DNA of 64,000 nucleotides from Symbiodinium natans. Taxonomy: Eukaryota > Sar > Dinophyceae > Suessiales > Symbiodiniaceae. The stretch covers positions 677,001 to 741,000 of the forward strand of contig CAJNDS010000169.1 of assembly GCA_905221605.1 (NCBI GenBank). Direction: 5' to 3'. This document shows positions 54,786 through 64,000 of this stretch, one piece after another. The notes under the pieces were generated by a model that saw only the letters and a list, made by a program, of their open reading frames with translations, did no database searches and had not been told where the DNA came from. Numbering within the stretch: the first letter of the stretch is position 1; every line of letters starts with the position of its first letter. The translations under genes were made by a program, and so were the position numbers.

Positions 54786-55047
54786 GTCGGCATGTCCTCG
54801 GAGCTGTCAGCGCTTGGCATTCACCCGCACTCTGCCCGGCCACGCGCCGAGCCTCCGCTGTTGCCAGACCTTCAAGTTTGGGGTTTGGGGTTTAAAGGTC
54901 TGCGAAGAGCTTGCATGGCTGAAGTTGCCGATGTTTACCTTCAACGATCCACGTGGAAACTCGCTCCGTGACCCTGCCATCAGCGTGCACTTCGCCAACA
55001 TCCAGCAGACGGGCTGCCTGAAAGTCAACAGAATCGTCTTTCATTAG
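54786..55047 (+). CDS. Two-exon gene end with a candidate 22-nt intron
   Basis: Exon 54786-54875 follows a CTGCGCAG acceptor and encodes VGMSSELSALGIHPH through to LLPDLQ. Exon 54898-55047 encodes VCEELAWLKLPMFTFNDP through to KVNRIVFH, then TAG. Between them lie 22 bases of degenerate telomere-type repeat, starting GTTTGGGG and ending TTTAAAG, with phase 0 on both sides. Because 22 is not a multiple of three, reading through would shift frame. Both halves have coding-like codon use. Upstream exons must exist. Family unknown. Confidence 0.5.
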
Positions 55048-55140
55048 GACTTCCCACAGGCACGCACTCGATGTCTGATGCATGCATAGTTGGCATAGTT
55101 GGCATAGTTCAGAAGGCTGGTCGGGCCACCAGTTTGTTAC

Positions 55141-58100
55141 ATGCCGCCGATGGTCAGGCGTGAGGTTGAACTGGCAAAGGGTGGCTGTCTGCAGTGTGGT
55201 GGACCTGATGCTGTGGTTCGCGCATGGTATGGTAAACGAGGAGCGGAGTGGCAAGTGGAGTCTGGCTGCGATGTAACAGAGAAGGTGAAGGGTCTATTAC
55301 GCCAGGGCCAACCAGTGAGTGCAGAAACCTTGCTACACGGCGTACCGACCCACAATGGCGATGAGGTGCTGCAGGTTGAGCTTGTGCCCAGGACCGCCGA
55401 CACCTTCCTGCATGATGAGCCCATGGATGAACCTTGGAGAAGTGATGCCGACCTCGCAGCGCTGGATGCGGATGCAGGAACCCGCTGTTGGGAAAATGCC
55501 CTGTTTGGCTGTCCGCGTGTAGAGGTCAAGGAGCGCATGGTTGAAGAACTCGGCCAGAGAGACGGCGATGCCCGGTACCACCAGCTAGATCTACATGCAG
55601 TGGGCCTTGCATCTATCAGCAAAATGACGAGGGTGAAGTTTCCAAGACTTGACTGGCTGGGTCGTCTTTCAGGAATCAGCTATATCGTTGGCGAAAACGA
55701 GCTGGAGTTGGCGTCTGCCGGAATGCTGAAGTTGACAACCAAGTTTAAGCTTCACGCTCCTTCCTTGGCTTGCGAGTTGCCAAAAGCAGCTGATGGGAAT
55801 GTGGTGGGTTGTGGCTTTGTAGCTGGACAAAGCAAAGTGCATGTCCACATCTTTGGCCGCGCCGTTCTTCAGGCTGATGTGCAAGGGGGTCCAGTGACGC
55901 CCCTGGGCACGTTTAACATGGCTGTGTTGAGCACGTCCACACCCAGCTGCGATGATTCCTACTCTGCCACTGTTCTGTGGGACGAAGCTCCTACCAACCA
56001 TGTGGGGCAAACCATCCATCTGGAGGAATGGAGAAATGTCAATTTGAATGACGAAGTAGTTGAAACCATCCATGGGGTTTCTGACCTCGAGGACGCACGC
56101 AAGCGAGCGCTGGCTTGGATTGCAGAAGGGGGCGCCATTCACAACATGAGGACGGCAGTTCTTACCACACACACCAGCCCAGGAACGCTGTACTTGAAGC
56201 AGCTTGTGCGTCCTGGCCCTGGCATCTTGAACCACCCCTGTAGTTACTATGCGGGTCAGAGCTGGTGCGCAGATTTCAGACACCGTGACACTTTCTTTTT
56301 TTGTTTGCCAGCAAGCGCGAGGCAAGACATTCCGCCTGCCTTGCTGGGCCGACAGCCATGTTCAGAAGTTGTTGTGATGATGGACTTGCACATATACAAA
56401 TCCAAGAAGTTCGCGTGGCTTGGCGTGACTCTCGAGACCGAGACAGGCCCTGTAAGCAGTGAGCTCCTTGCTTTGCGGAAGCGAATTGAGCTTCGAACGC
56501 CTCTGAATGAGGATGATTACGTGCCACCCGGCACTGTTGGGGTCTCCATTCGCTCAGAGGGTGTGAGGGTGTCACCTTTGTACGTGAGCCGCTATATGAC
56601 CGATTTTGTGGAGCTCTGCACGGAACTCTGCTGGGTGCGGATGTGTTTTGGCATTATGGTGCTTGCCTTTTGGTCCAGCATGATTTTGTTCAACCCGCTG
56701 GTTGTGGAGAGCTTCTTGCACGCTCGCGATGACGGTGAGGACCGTGCCCCAACAGTCAGATTGTGCTTTTGGGGTTTTCTCCTCAGCACGGCTGCCTTGG
56801 TCTGGTCCGAAATCCGATTGGCGCTCTGCTGCAAAAGAGGCCAGGAACTTCTCCGAAACCGCAGGGTGGCTTTTGCACTGGCCATGGCGCTAAGCTGCTT
56901 GGAAAAGTACGACACGTACGGGGACTTGAATTTCGTCCGCATTGCAAGGCAGCACCACCCGGACGGATTGATTTGGAGAGTGGGCCTTGCAGCTTTCATC
57001 GTGGGAGTGGGAGTTATGCAGATCTTGCCATCACTGGTACTTCTCACAAGTTGCGTCTTCAATGGCAAGACTTGCGCAGGGGTGCCGAAGGACTTTGTCC
57101 TTTGCTGCCGCTTCTCCGGCCTGCACTTGCTGATGGAGAGCATCAATCCGCGCCATGCTGCTGCCGCGGAGCAGGTGCTACAGCCAGAGACTGGGCAGAC
57201 CCTTGGGACATTTGTGTTTTTTTCCTCTTAGTGGGTTTAAGAGGATGATACTCATTCCTTTCTGGGTTTAAGAGGAATGATTTTCCCGAATGCGTAGCAG
57301 AAGGGTTCTCGTTTTGAGGTTGGGGGTCTGGGGGTTCAGGGAGTTGTGAAATCCGTTCGCAGCGTCGGCAAGCGTCCGTAAGCGTTCGCGAGTGGCGGAT
57401 TCTGTCCGGACACTGGGGAACTCTCTCCAAAATGGTCGCTTTGTCGTACCGAGCGTATCAAAAGTGCAAACAGTCACAGTGATGCCGTGGGTTGCCCCAC
57501 ATTAGGTGTGTCCTGGAGTCTCTGAACTCAGCGAGGCCTCAAGATGGCCCCCGACTGACCCCCCAACCGGGCCCCCCCCCCCCAACCCCTCGTGTCATGT
57601 TGTCGTCGTATCGTGTTTTCGTCTTGTTGTCGTGGCCTTGTGTCGTGTCCTGGTGTCGTGTCCCCGTGTCGTGTCTTCACGCCGGATCTTTCTTTCCGAA
57701 GTTGGTGACACGTGCCTGCGTTCGTGGATCCTATTAGGTTTCAGAGGGTTTTAAGAGATCAACCCAGGCGAGGAAGCCAGGAGAGACAGAGATGGGGAAA
57801 GACGAGACAGAGGCTGCACCACTGTTGCCACCTGCGAGACAAGCCAGCGTTCAGGCCAAAGAGGAGGATGGAGATGCAGGCAAGGAGCAAGGATCGGGCA
57901 CAGCAACAGGTGCCCGTGGCTATTGCGATGTACCAGAAAACCCAATAGCGATACATCAGGTCCAAGATGTGTTGAAGCAGAGCAAGCTGGCGCGAGTTAA
58001 GAAGATTGTGGGTGCAGTACGTTTCGTATTCGAAGACCTGATTCAGGGCATCCTCCAGATATGGTTTCTTGCCTACCGTTGGGATCAGCTGAACGTTTTC

Positions 58101-59125
58101 CAGCGGGGGCAAGTCATCTTCAGTGTCACAGCCGGCATCATGGTGTCGTCCGCGGGTCCTTTCCTGGAGCAGCGAAAGCTCTCCAAAAGCACGAGCCAGC
58201 TCGAAGGGCATGCTTCTTGGCAAGCCGCAGGCGGTCCGATTTGTGATACACTGGTGGAGATCCTTGAAACTAGGTAGGTCTTTGGGACATTTTAAGTTTC
58301 CTTTATTGGCTTTAAGAGGATCTCATCTTCAGGGGTATTCTTCAGTTGGGCTTGACGGGCCATCCTAGGAAAGTGAGAAGAGCTGGGATGGTACCCACGA
58401 AGGTGCAGTCCAGCAGCTCTCGTTCGACAAGCCCTTGCGGTGCCTGAGCGATGTGCCCGAGATTTTGCCCAATGGCACGAGGGCCTCTCCCAGGCAGCTG
58501 ATTACAGGCACTGTCATGTGCACACCGCAGAGGAAGTATGCCACAGCCATAACTCAGTACATCTTGGGTTTTGCGAATGAAAACGGGGAGGCAAGTCACA
58601 AGGTGCCACTTTTCAATGGGATGCCCGGCTCAGACCCGCAGGCTAGGAAGGTAGGGTTCAGCATCGAGGCGCCGGACGCTGCTGGAATTTATCCAGTGGG
58701 TTGGCACTTTGACATGCAGTACAACATGGAGGACGCCATGGGAAAGTACCAAAAAGTGGCCAAGCACAAGGCCATCGGCTACATCATCGTGGACAACGGT
58801 CTGGTCAACAGGGATTGACAAGAGATTGTGTGTTTTAAAATTTCGTCCCGATGGCTGCAGCGGCTTCATGCTGCAGGTCGTTTCACCTCTTGTCTGCGGA
58901 AAGTCCGACAGCAGGCCCATTTCTCCACACCGCGGCAGCACGAGAAAAGGATCATCTTTTGCTTTCAGGTTGGATACACTGCACCCTAAACCCTAAACCC
59001 TAAGCCCAAAACCCTAACCCCTAAACCCTAAACCCTGATTCTGCGCCGCAGCCCGAGGTGCCCAAGCGGCTCCCCGGCGCGAGAAGCCCTCCTGGGCGGA
59101 AGAGGCGCAAGAGGCCGGACCTAGG
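55141..59125 (+). CDS. Multi-pass membrane protein with DUF3395-like N-terminal segment
   Basis: The first exon is open from ATG 55141 to TAG 57229-57231, but a GC donor at 57195 (PETG|GCAGAC) joins in phase to 57758. Later exons: 57758-58273 (VKKIVGAVRFVFEDLIQGI), 58374-58803 (GMPGSDPQARKVGFSIEAP), 58861-58968 (LRKVRQQAHFSTPRQHEK) and 59052 to about 59125 (very basic, RSPPGRKRRKRP). All these joins keep phase. Alternatively, the gene may stop at TGA 58816-58818. N-terminal residues about 22-85 (VRAWYG, CDVTEKVKGLL, EVLQVELVP) resemble the DUF3395 module of DnaJ-type proteins (tentative). Hydrophobic spans lie near residues 501-522, 540-556 and 614-640, then IQGILQIWFLAYRW in exon two. The start of exon two could instead be a separate gene at ATG 57792. 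Function unknown. Confidence 0.6.
57195..57310. repeat. Intron-end repeat, copy 1
   Basis: Starts gcagacccttgggacattt and continues gtgtttttttcctc..tgggtttaagagga. It matches the intron at 58274 in order and spacing, and the preceding exon bases (gagactgg and gaaactag) also match. An internal duplication gggtttaagagga occurs at 57231 and 57263. Confidence 0.6.
58274..58373. repeat. Intron of the 55141 gene, repeat copy 2
   Basis: Starts gtaggtctttgggacattt, continues aagtttccttta..ggctttaagaggat and ends ctaggaaag. It is paralogous to 57195-57310, supporting an introner-like origin for both introns. Confidence 0.6.
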
Positions 59126-59330
59126 GTTTAGGGTTTCAGGGTTTAAGGGTGTTGGGGTTTTAGGGTTTTAGGGTGTTAGGGTGTTAGGGTTTTCGGGTTT
59201 TGGGGTTTTGGGGTTTTGGGTGTTTTGGGCTTTGGGGCTTTTGGGTTTTTGGGGTTTTAGGGTGTTAGGGTGTTAGGGTTTTTGGGGTTTTGGGTTTTAG
59301 GGTTTTAGGGGGTTGTATAGGGCTAAGGGA
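59119..59330. repeat. Degenerate TTTAGGG/TTTTAGGG/TTTTGGGG array
   Basis: Starts at the end of the 59052 exon and carries about twenty-five G-rich units. Confidence 0.9.
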
Positions 59331-59880
59331 CCCTGCCGCGTTTTCGTGGGGGATTTACAGGGTTTGGGGGGTTAGGCGGTTTAGTTTAGGAGTTTAGGAT
59401 TGAGGGCTCAGAGGACTTAGAAACTTAGGATTGAGGGTTCTGGGTTTGGGGGTTTAGGGGTTAATTGTGGGGGGTTTGAGGTTCAGGGTTTGACTGGTGT
59501 TTAGGTGGTTTGTGTGTGTTGGGGGCTTAGGCTTGAGGGGCTTTTTTTGAGTTTATGGATTAGAGGCAGGGAGGCCTAGGGATACAGGTTCAGTGCCAGG
59601 CCTTGAGGTGCAGGGGATTTGGGGATTTGGGGGGTTGAGGACTTGGCACCCCACAACCCGCAGTTCCTAGTTTTGTTTATGTGGGCGGAGGGCAAGCGGA
59701 ATGAGCCCTAAACGGTAGAGGGCCCATATACCCTGTTGGGGAATTATTGTGGTGTAAGGTGCGCCATCCTTTAAGGTGCATGTAGTCCCAATAAGAAAAG
59801 GCGACTGCTGTCCCGTAAGGGCCCTTTCAGGCCAGCAAACCAGCATGGAATCCCTAAACCCCAAACCTCCCCAACGGAAG

Positions 59881-60180
59881 CGTTGCCGCATCTCAGGTGC
59901 TCGAACCCACACTCGCCAAAAAGGCGCGCAGATGTGCAAGTGGGAAAAAGGCAAGACCTGGCTCTTGAGACGAAGGTGTGAGAGTCTCGGTGCCTCGGTT
60001 TCAAAGTGTTGTCAGTGTCGCAGTCAAATTGAGGGTGTTGCGATTTGGGGTTGCTGTGAGCACAGTCCAATGGCACACGAACGAAGGTCGCACGGTTTCT
60101 TTCTCCAAATGTACAGCGAATCAGATGCTTCTGGAGCCAAACAGATGAATGTGCAACAGACAAGATTGTTTCGATCCTGA
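59881..60180 (+). CDS. Probable last exon, Cys/Arg-rich, unknown gene
   Basis: After an AACGGAAG acceptor the frame encodes RCRISGARTHTRQKGAQ, CKWEKGKTWLLRRRCES and CCQCRSQIEGVAIWGCC, then stops TGA at 60178-60180. Cysteine pairs could form a small zinc site. It might be the end of the 55141-59125 gene, but no phase-clean join was found. Confidence 0.35.
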   Translation, partial: RCRISGARTHTRQKGAQMCKWEKGKTWLLRRRCESLGASVSKCCQCRSQIEGVAIWGCCEHSPMAHERRSHGFFLQMYSESDASGAKQMNVQQTRLFRS

Positions 60181-61038
60181 GTAGCGCATCAACAGATTTC
60201 TTGTGGTCAAGAGTTTTTTGCCGATTGGATTCTGCCCATATTGGGGACGGTCATCCGACCATTCCTGCGCATGTAGAGTAATATAGCCATTCTGAAGATT
60301 CCCAATGATCATTCCCAATACAAGGAGCATTGACCATGGATAAAAATGACACTACCTGATTTGGCCACGCTGTTCGCCGTGCCGGTTGGCAGCGCGCTTC
60401 ATCTGGCCGGCAGCACTCATTGACAGCAGACCTTGGTTCCTGTTCATTGTTTCCTTCCAAATCTACAGCGGCTTATTCGCAGTTCAGCAAGTGAGGCACA
60501 ACCACGTGGACCCAAGCTTGTCAATAAAAGCTCATAGACCTGTTCCTGCAGCAGCAGGGATACGGTCCAGCAAATGCAGACCTTTGAACTTTGAATGATG
60601 TCTGATACCTCTCACGATTGGACAGCTTTTTTCTGGCATCTTTTCGTAGAGACTACAGAGATGTACAAAGAACATGTATTGCGTGTATGATTTGCATTCA
60701 GGTATTGGGTCACATTTGGCACATTACAATTTGTTGGACTCAATCGACTCGCAGGTACAGTACGATGCTTACTCTGGCAGCTAAGTGACAGAATGTGCAT
60801 TGAGTTCAACTCAACAAAGTCTGCTTGTGTGTGACTCCGTGTGTGTGTGTGTGTTGCGGTGTTTGTCCTGGTTTGTTTTGAGTTGTTTCGTGCTATTGCC
60901 TCGTGTCACGAGTCACGAGCAAAGCTGTCGTGCCTGGTTTCGAGCAACTTTCGGTTCAAGCGCTTGACGCTTGGGACACGCTGTTCCGCTTTGACTCCGG
61001 CGCACTCCGGAGATTTGATCAAACGAAGCTAGCTGAGC
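60181..61038. other. Spacer upstream of the secreted repeat protein
   Basis: Unique sequence with a (GT)n run at 60840-60853. No array and no supported exon. Confidence 0.5.
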
Positions 61039-62589
61039 ATGGTCAACGTTGCCCAGCTGATCCTGGTTTGCCTCACGGCAAGCGACGCATTCAAGCTCAA
61101 TGGCACCTCGGAAAAGTGTCCTGAATGCAGGAATGGTACGAATTACTATATGTGCAGCATCAGCCAATTTCCCTGCTGGGCCTGCTATCATGGCTTTGTA
61201 CGCACCAAAAGAGGTCAGTGTAAGCTTGCGGATCCTCTCCCCCCGGACCCGAAGGATGATGGAACAAACTTTTGGCTCGTGGAACCAAATCAAGTGATGA
61301 AAGTCCAAGCCATTCATCATTCAAATGCGACTGAATGGCAAGAGGAATCTTCTGCTGATCTCGAGGATTGGTACATGGGTGTAGCTATCGGTGGCAGCTT
61401 CATCAACTATGACATCATCGAAATCTTTCCATGGATCATGTATGGACAACCTTGGAACAGTGCAGGGGTTTACTACAAAGAGAAGGGTAAGGGTCGAGAG
61501 CTCCTCTACCAGTACAATTGGAATATTCGGCCGGGGAGAAGCTGGAAGGAGGACGGGCCTTGGAAGAACACCCGCGGGGATGTATCCATTTCGTGCCAGG
61601 TGCAAGGGAGAGACAAAGGCTTTGAGGTGTGGGGTCACCTGTGCACCGTTCAGCTTCCTTTGTCTATCACGGTGCAAGTGGAGGTCAAGACTAATGAACA
61701 TCGTGTCTATTATAGGGGCGCGTATGTGGATCCAGCGACAGCCACCTTGCCGGCCAAGCACCTGCCAGACCCGTGGCATTATGAAGTCTTGCCGCAACAA
61801 AATTTGTTTAAGGCGGACGATGATATAGGCGAGCCTGGGACCTACTGGATCGTCAAGGAAGAGAATGGTGACGACAAGGTGATGTCGATTCAAGCTGCCT
61901 ATGGCTGGAATCCCCCGGTGAAGACCCGCGTCATCGCTATCAGTAGTAGTTTCATCCAGAATGACGTCATCCGTGTCTTTCCCAGAGTGCGTGTGGATGA
62001 TTTCGGAGGACCACCTTCCTCTGACGTTGGCATCAACTACCAATACCACGGGGAATTCCTGAGAGAAGAGGTTTTTTCGAAAGCCAACAAGGTGCCTCTT
62101 GGCCGCGACGGACTTGTATTCGAGAACACTCGTAAAGATGTGCACATCCAGTGTGGCGGCATTCTGCGAATGACTGGGCACATGGCCTTCAACACATGCA
62201 ACATTTCCCACCCAGGCTCTGGGCTCGAAGTCATCGTGGAGATCTTCGATGAACATGTGGATGCATGGGTGAGAGCTGAAAAGGGTGGTAGGATCACAGA
62301 CCCAATGAAGGTGCAGGGCCCGAGCGTGAGTTGCGCCGACAACCTTTTCCCCTTCTGGTATGGCAGCCCAGAGGAGCAAGACACCGACCCCAGCTGGGGA
62401 GACGAGAAGACCAGCAGCCGCCGGCGAATCGCGTGTCTCACCACCGACCCCCGCGTGACTTCTGGCCAAGGAGGCCAGAAGGGTGGTGGGTCAACCAAAG
62501 GTGGTGCCGGTGCAACCAAAGGTGGTGCCGGTGCAACCAAGGGTGGTGCCACAAGCAAGGGTGGTGCCAAGGGCAAGCGCCGCAGGTAG
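61039..62589 (+). CDS. Secreted protein with two tandem about 150-residue repeats and a Gly/Lys tail
   Basis: Single open frame of 516 codons. Residues 1-18 (MVNVAQLILVCLTASDAF) form a signal peptide. A Cys-rich segment follows (CPECRNG, FPCWACYHGF). Repeat A (about 75-225) and repeat B (about 267-415) align along their length: GTNFWLVE/GTYWIVKEE, IGGSFINYDIIEIFP/ISSSFIQNDVIRVFP, AGVYYKEK/VGINYQYHG, ENTRKDVHIQC against KNTRGDVSISC, and similar VQVEVKTNEH/VIVEIFDEH ends. The C terminus is a run of TKGGAGA units ending GKRRR. No known domain was recognised; the beta-rich pattern and secretion suggest a surface or extracellular-matrix protein. No intron over 1.5 kb. A 382-codon frame antisense to it is a shadow. 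Confidence 0.8.
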   Translation: MVNVAQLILVCLTASDAFKLNGTSEKCPECRNGTNYYMCSISQFPCWACYHGFVRTKRGQCKLADPLPPDPKDDGTNFWLVEPNQVMKVQAIHHSNATEWQEESSADLEDWYMGVAIGGSFINYDIIEIFPWIMYGQPWNSAGVYYKEKGKGRELLYQYNWNIRPGRSWKEDGPWKNTRGDVSISCQVQGRDKGFEVWGHLCTVQLPLSITVQVEVKTNEHRVYYRGAYVDPATATLPAKHLPDPWHYEVLPQQNLFKADDDIGEPGTYWIVKEENGDDKVMSIQAAYGWNPPVKTRVIAISSSFIQNDVIRVFPRVRVDDFGGPPSSDVGINYQYHGEFLREEVFSKANKVPLGRDGLVFENTRKDVHIQCGGILRMTGHMAFNTCNISHPGSGLEVIVEIFDEHVDAWVRAEKGGRITDPMKVQGPSVSCADNLFPFWYGSPEEQDTDPSWGDEKTSSRRRIACLTTDPRVTSGQGGQKGGGSTKGGAGATKGGAGATKGGATSKGGAKGKRRR

Positions 62590-62656
62590 CAGCAGCAGAG
62601 ATGTTTAGTCAAGGCTGTACCTTTCACTCGGCAGATGAGTCGGAAAACTATAGTCT

Positions 62657-62712
62657 TCTTAGGAATTGTTTTCGTTTTAATTCCTGTAGAACCTAAAGGA
62701 ATGTAACAAAAA
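62657..62712. mobile_element. Family E element, copy 2 (partial)
   Basis: cttcttaggaattgttttcg, then ttttaattcctgtagaacct and aaaggaatgtaac. It aligns with the left two thirds of 53869-53953. It lies just downstream of the stop of the 61039 gene, so it is probably in the 3' UTR. Confidence 0.45.
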
Positions 62713-62994
62713 AGTCGGTTATGATTCTTTGCACAGGGGCAGTCGCTTGAAACACCGAATTTGACACCAAATGTCTTGGATTGCAGCTTGGGAACTGAGT
62801 CTTTCACTTGCTTTCTGCCATCCAGCCCATGATGAATTCTGTGAAGCTCTTTTCCTGGAAGCCCCACGAATCCCTCAAAGAAGCCTTAGACCCCCTAAAC
62901 TACCCTAAACCCTAAACCCCCCGCTCCCTTGGCAAGACCAAATCCCCGCAAGGCCTGAGTGCCCTATGCCTACAAATCCGGAAGCCCCAAACAG

Positions 62995-63757
62995 AGCTGC
63001 TGGCCATGGCGCGTCGCACACGAGACACCGGAGGTTTGCCAGGGTTTGGGAGGTTAAGGTTGAGGGTTCTCTACGCCCTAAACCCTACCTCAACCCTCAA
63101 ACCTTAACCCTAAAACCTATAAACCCTACACCCTAAACCCTATATGGTAGGTTTCGGAAAGGGGGGGCGGGGGTGGGTGGAGGTCTTGCTTGGGAGTCTA
63201 GGTCTGAGAGCTTCGATTCGAGGACCAACGCTGTTCTTGAGTTTAGGGTTTGGATGTTTTGGGGGATCAGGAAGCCATGGGGTTCCAGGTTTTTAAGGTT
63301 TTTAGGGGTCAGAGTATTGGGGTTTCGGGCTTTAAGGTTCAAGGGGTGCTCAAGCTCAAGGCTCTGGGTGGAAGGTTGATACAGTTTTTTTGGGGGGGTT
63401 TAGCAATCTTGCACTCTGAGCTTCATGCCAATCTGACTACCCTATCTTTTCGCACTCGGCGTGCTGGTGTAGACTCCAACCCCAGTACATTTGTGGGGTC
63501 CTTAAGAAGGGGGTGATTCATGGGGAGTAGGTATCTAGGGAAGCCTGGGGAGCCTTAGGGAGTAGTGGGGAGTATTCGGGAACCTTGGGGCACATGCCGG
63601 ACCCTTCAAGTACGATTACGTGCCCTCTTGTTGCTAGAGCCAGCACCCTCTGCGAGAAGGCCTCACCGGCAGCAACTTGGCACGAGTGGTCCGTACCATG
63701 TCACATGCGTTGCTGATACTGGAGGCGTGTTCTCTGCATCAAAGACTGGATCTTAAG
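62995..63757 (+). CDS. Two coding islands of a gene running off the right edge (inferred)
   Basis: Island one, 62995-63043, after an AAACAG acceptor, encodes LLAMARRTRDTGGLP and ends at GTTTGGG. Island two, about 63638-63757, after a TTGCTAG acceptor, encodes LARVVRTMSHALLILEAC and LHQRLDLK; a GAGAGC sequence follows that could be a GA donor. A second frame over island two starting after CTTCAAG at 63610 is phase-compatible with island one, so the frame is ambiguous. Confidence 0.3.
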
Positions 63758-63863
63758 GAGAGCTTCAATTTCAGGGTTCCGGCTCAGGCATGCGATTCAA
63801 GCTCCAATACATATGCATGTTTGTAGGCATGCATTCATACTAATGTTGTCTGCTGATTAGTGT

Positions 63864-63956
63864 GGCCCCCCCCCCCCTCCCCCCCCCTCAACGAAAGGAT
63901 CCCGCTCTTTAGAGTGGGGGGGCGGGGGGGGGCAATTTGGGGGGGGGGGGGGGTCT
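63864..63956. repeat. C-tract and G-tract pair
   Basis: Runs of C (63867-63888) and G (63917-63952) on the same strand can pair as a hairpin. No gene here. Confidence 0.8.
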
Positions 63957-64000
63957 GGTTTTATATGATTTTAAAAGGGATGAGTTTATATGAATTTAAA

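Noticed and set aside
61321-62469. 382-codon ORF on the minus strand
   Set aside because: Antisense shadow of the 61039 gene, whose frame has a signal peptide, an internal duplication and consistent codon use.
1-64000. Bacterial promoters, ribosome-binding sites, rho-independent terminators, tRNA or rRNA genes
   Set aside because: The window is eukaryotic. No tRNA cloverleaf, rRNA core or convincing promoter element was recognised by eye.

Overview
This is eukaryotic nuclear DNA, most probably from a dinoflagellate (a Symbiodiniaceae-like genome fits best). The reasons are: hundreds of interstitial TTTAGGG/CCCTAAA heptamers, which is the telomere type dinoflagellates use; small GC3-rich exons scattered in long repeat-filled introns; introns that start with GT or, often, GC and end AG; almost all genes on one strand; and typical dinoflagellate protein architectures. 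No rRNA, tRNA, CRISPR array, operon or bacterial signal was seen. The species call is inference.

Most of the coding content is not visible as long ORFs. I read short coding islands between the heptamer arrays and joined them where splice phase agreed; boundaries marked inferred need transcript support. Layout on the + strand: a basic helical protein (874-1379); a five-zinc-ribbon protein with a C-terminal nuclease-like domain (1725-3206); the last six exons of an unknown gene (4087-5408); duplicated MITEs around a hairpin (5591-6602); a gene beginning with a signal-peptide exon (6849-14071); an upstream exon set (14659-17431) leading to a TIR-domain multi-pass membrane protein (18356-22601); two exons near 24.2-24.5 kb; a multi-pass membrane protein (25834-28635); exon clusters at 30.1-32.2, 33.3-35.2, 36.1-38.4, 43.4-46.8 and 48.2-50.2 kb; a secreted VWA/Cache/ShKT protein with a probable GPI signal (51476-53641); a two-exon gene end with a 22-nt candidate intron (54786-55047); a membrane protein with a DUF3395-like start (55141-59125); a secreted protein made of two tandem repeats (61039-62589); and two last exons at the right edge. 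A possible minus-strand gene relic lies at 40.7-41.6 kb.

The main observation is that the telomere-type arrays are parts of introns. Within these + strand genes, exon 3' ends run into G-rich TTTAGGG arrays, often using the array as the donor (GTTTAGGG), while exon 5' starts follow C-rich CCCTAAA arrays. Many introns therefore carry terminal inverted repeats of telomeric sequence, which looks like an introner-type intron family. One 51-nt intron (18605-18655) is almost purely TTTAGGG. Several unrelated MITE families with clear terminal inverted repeats lie inside these introns.
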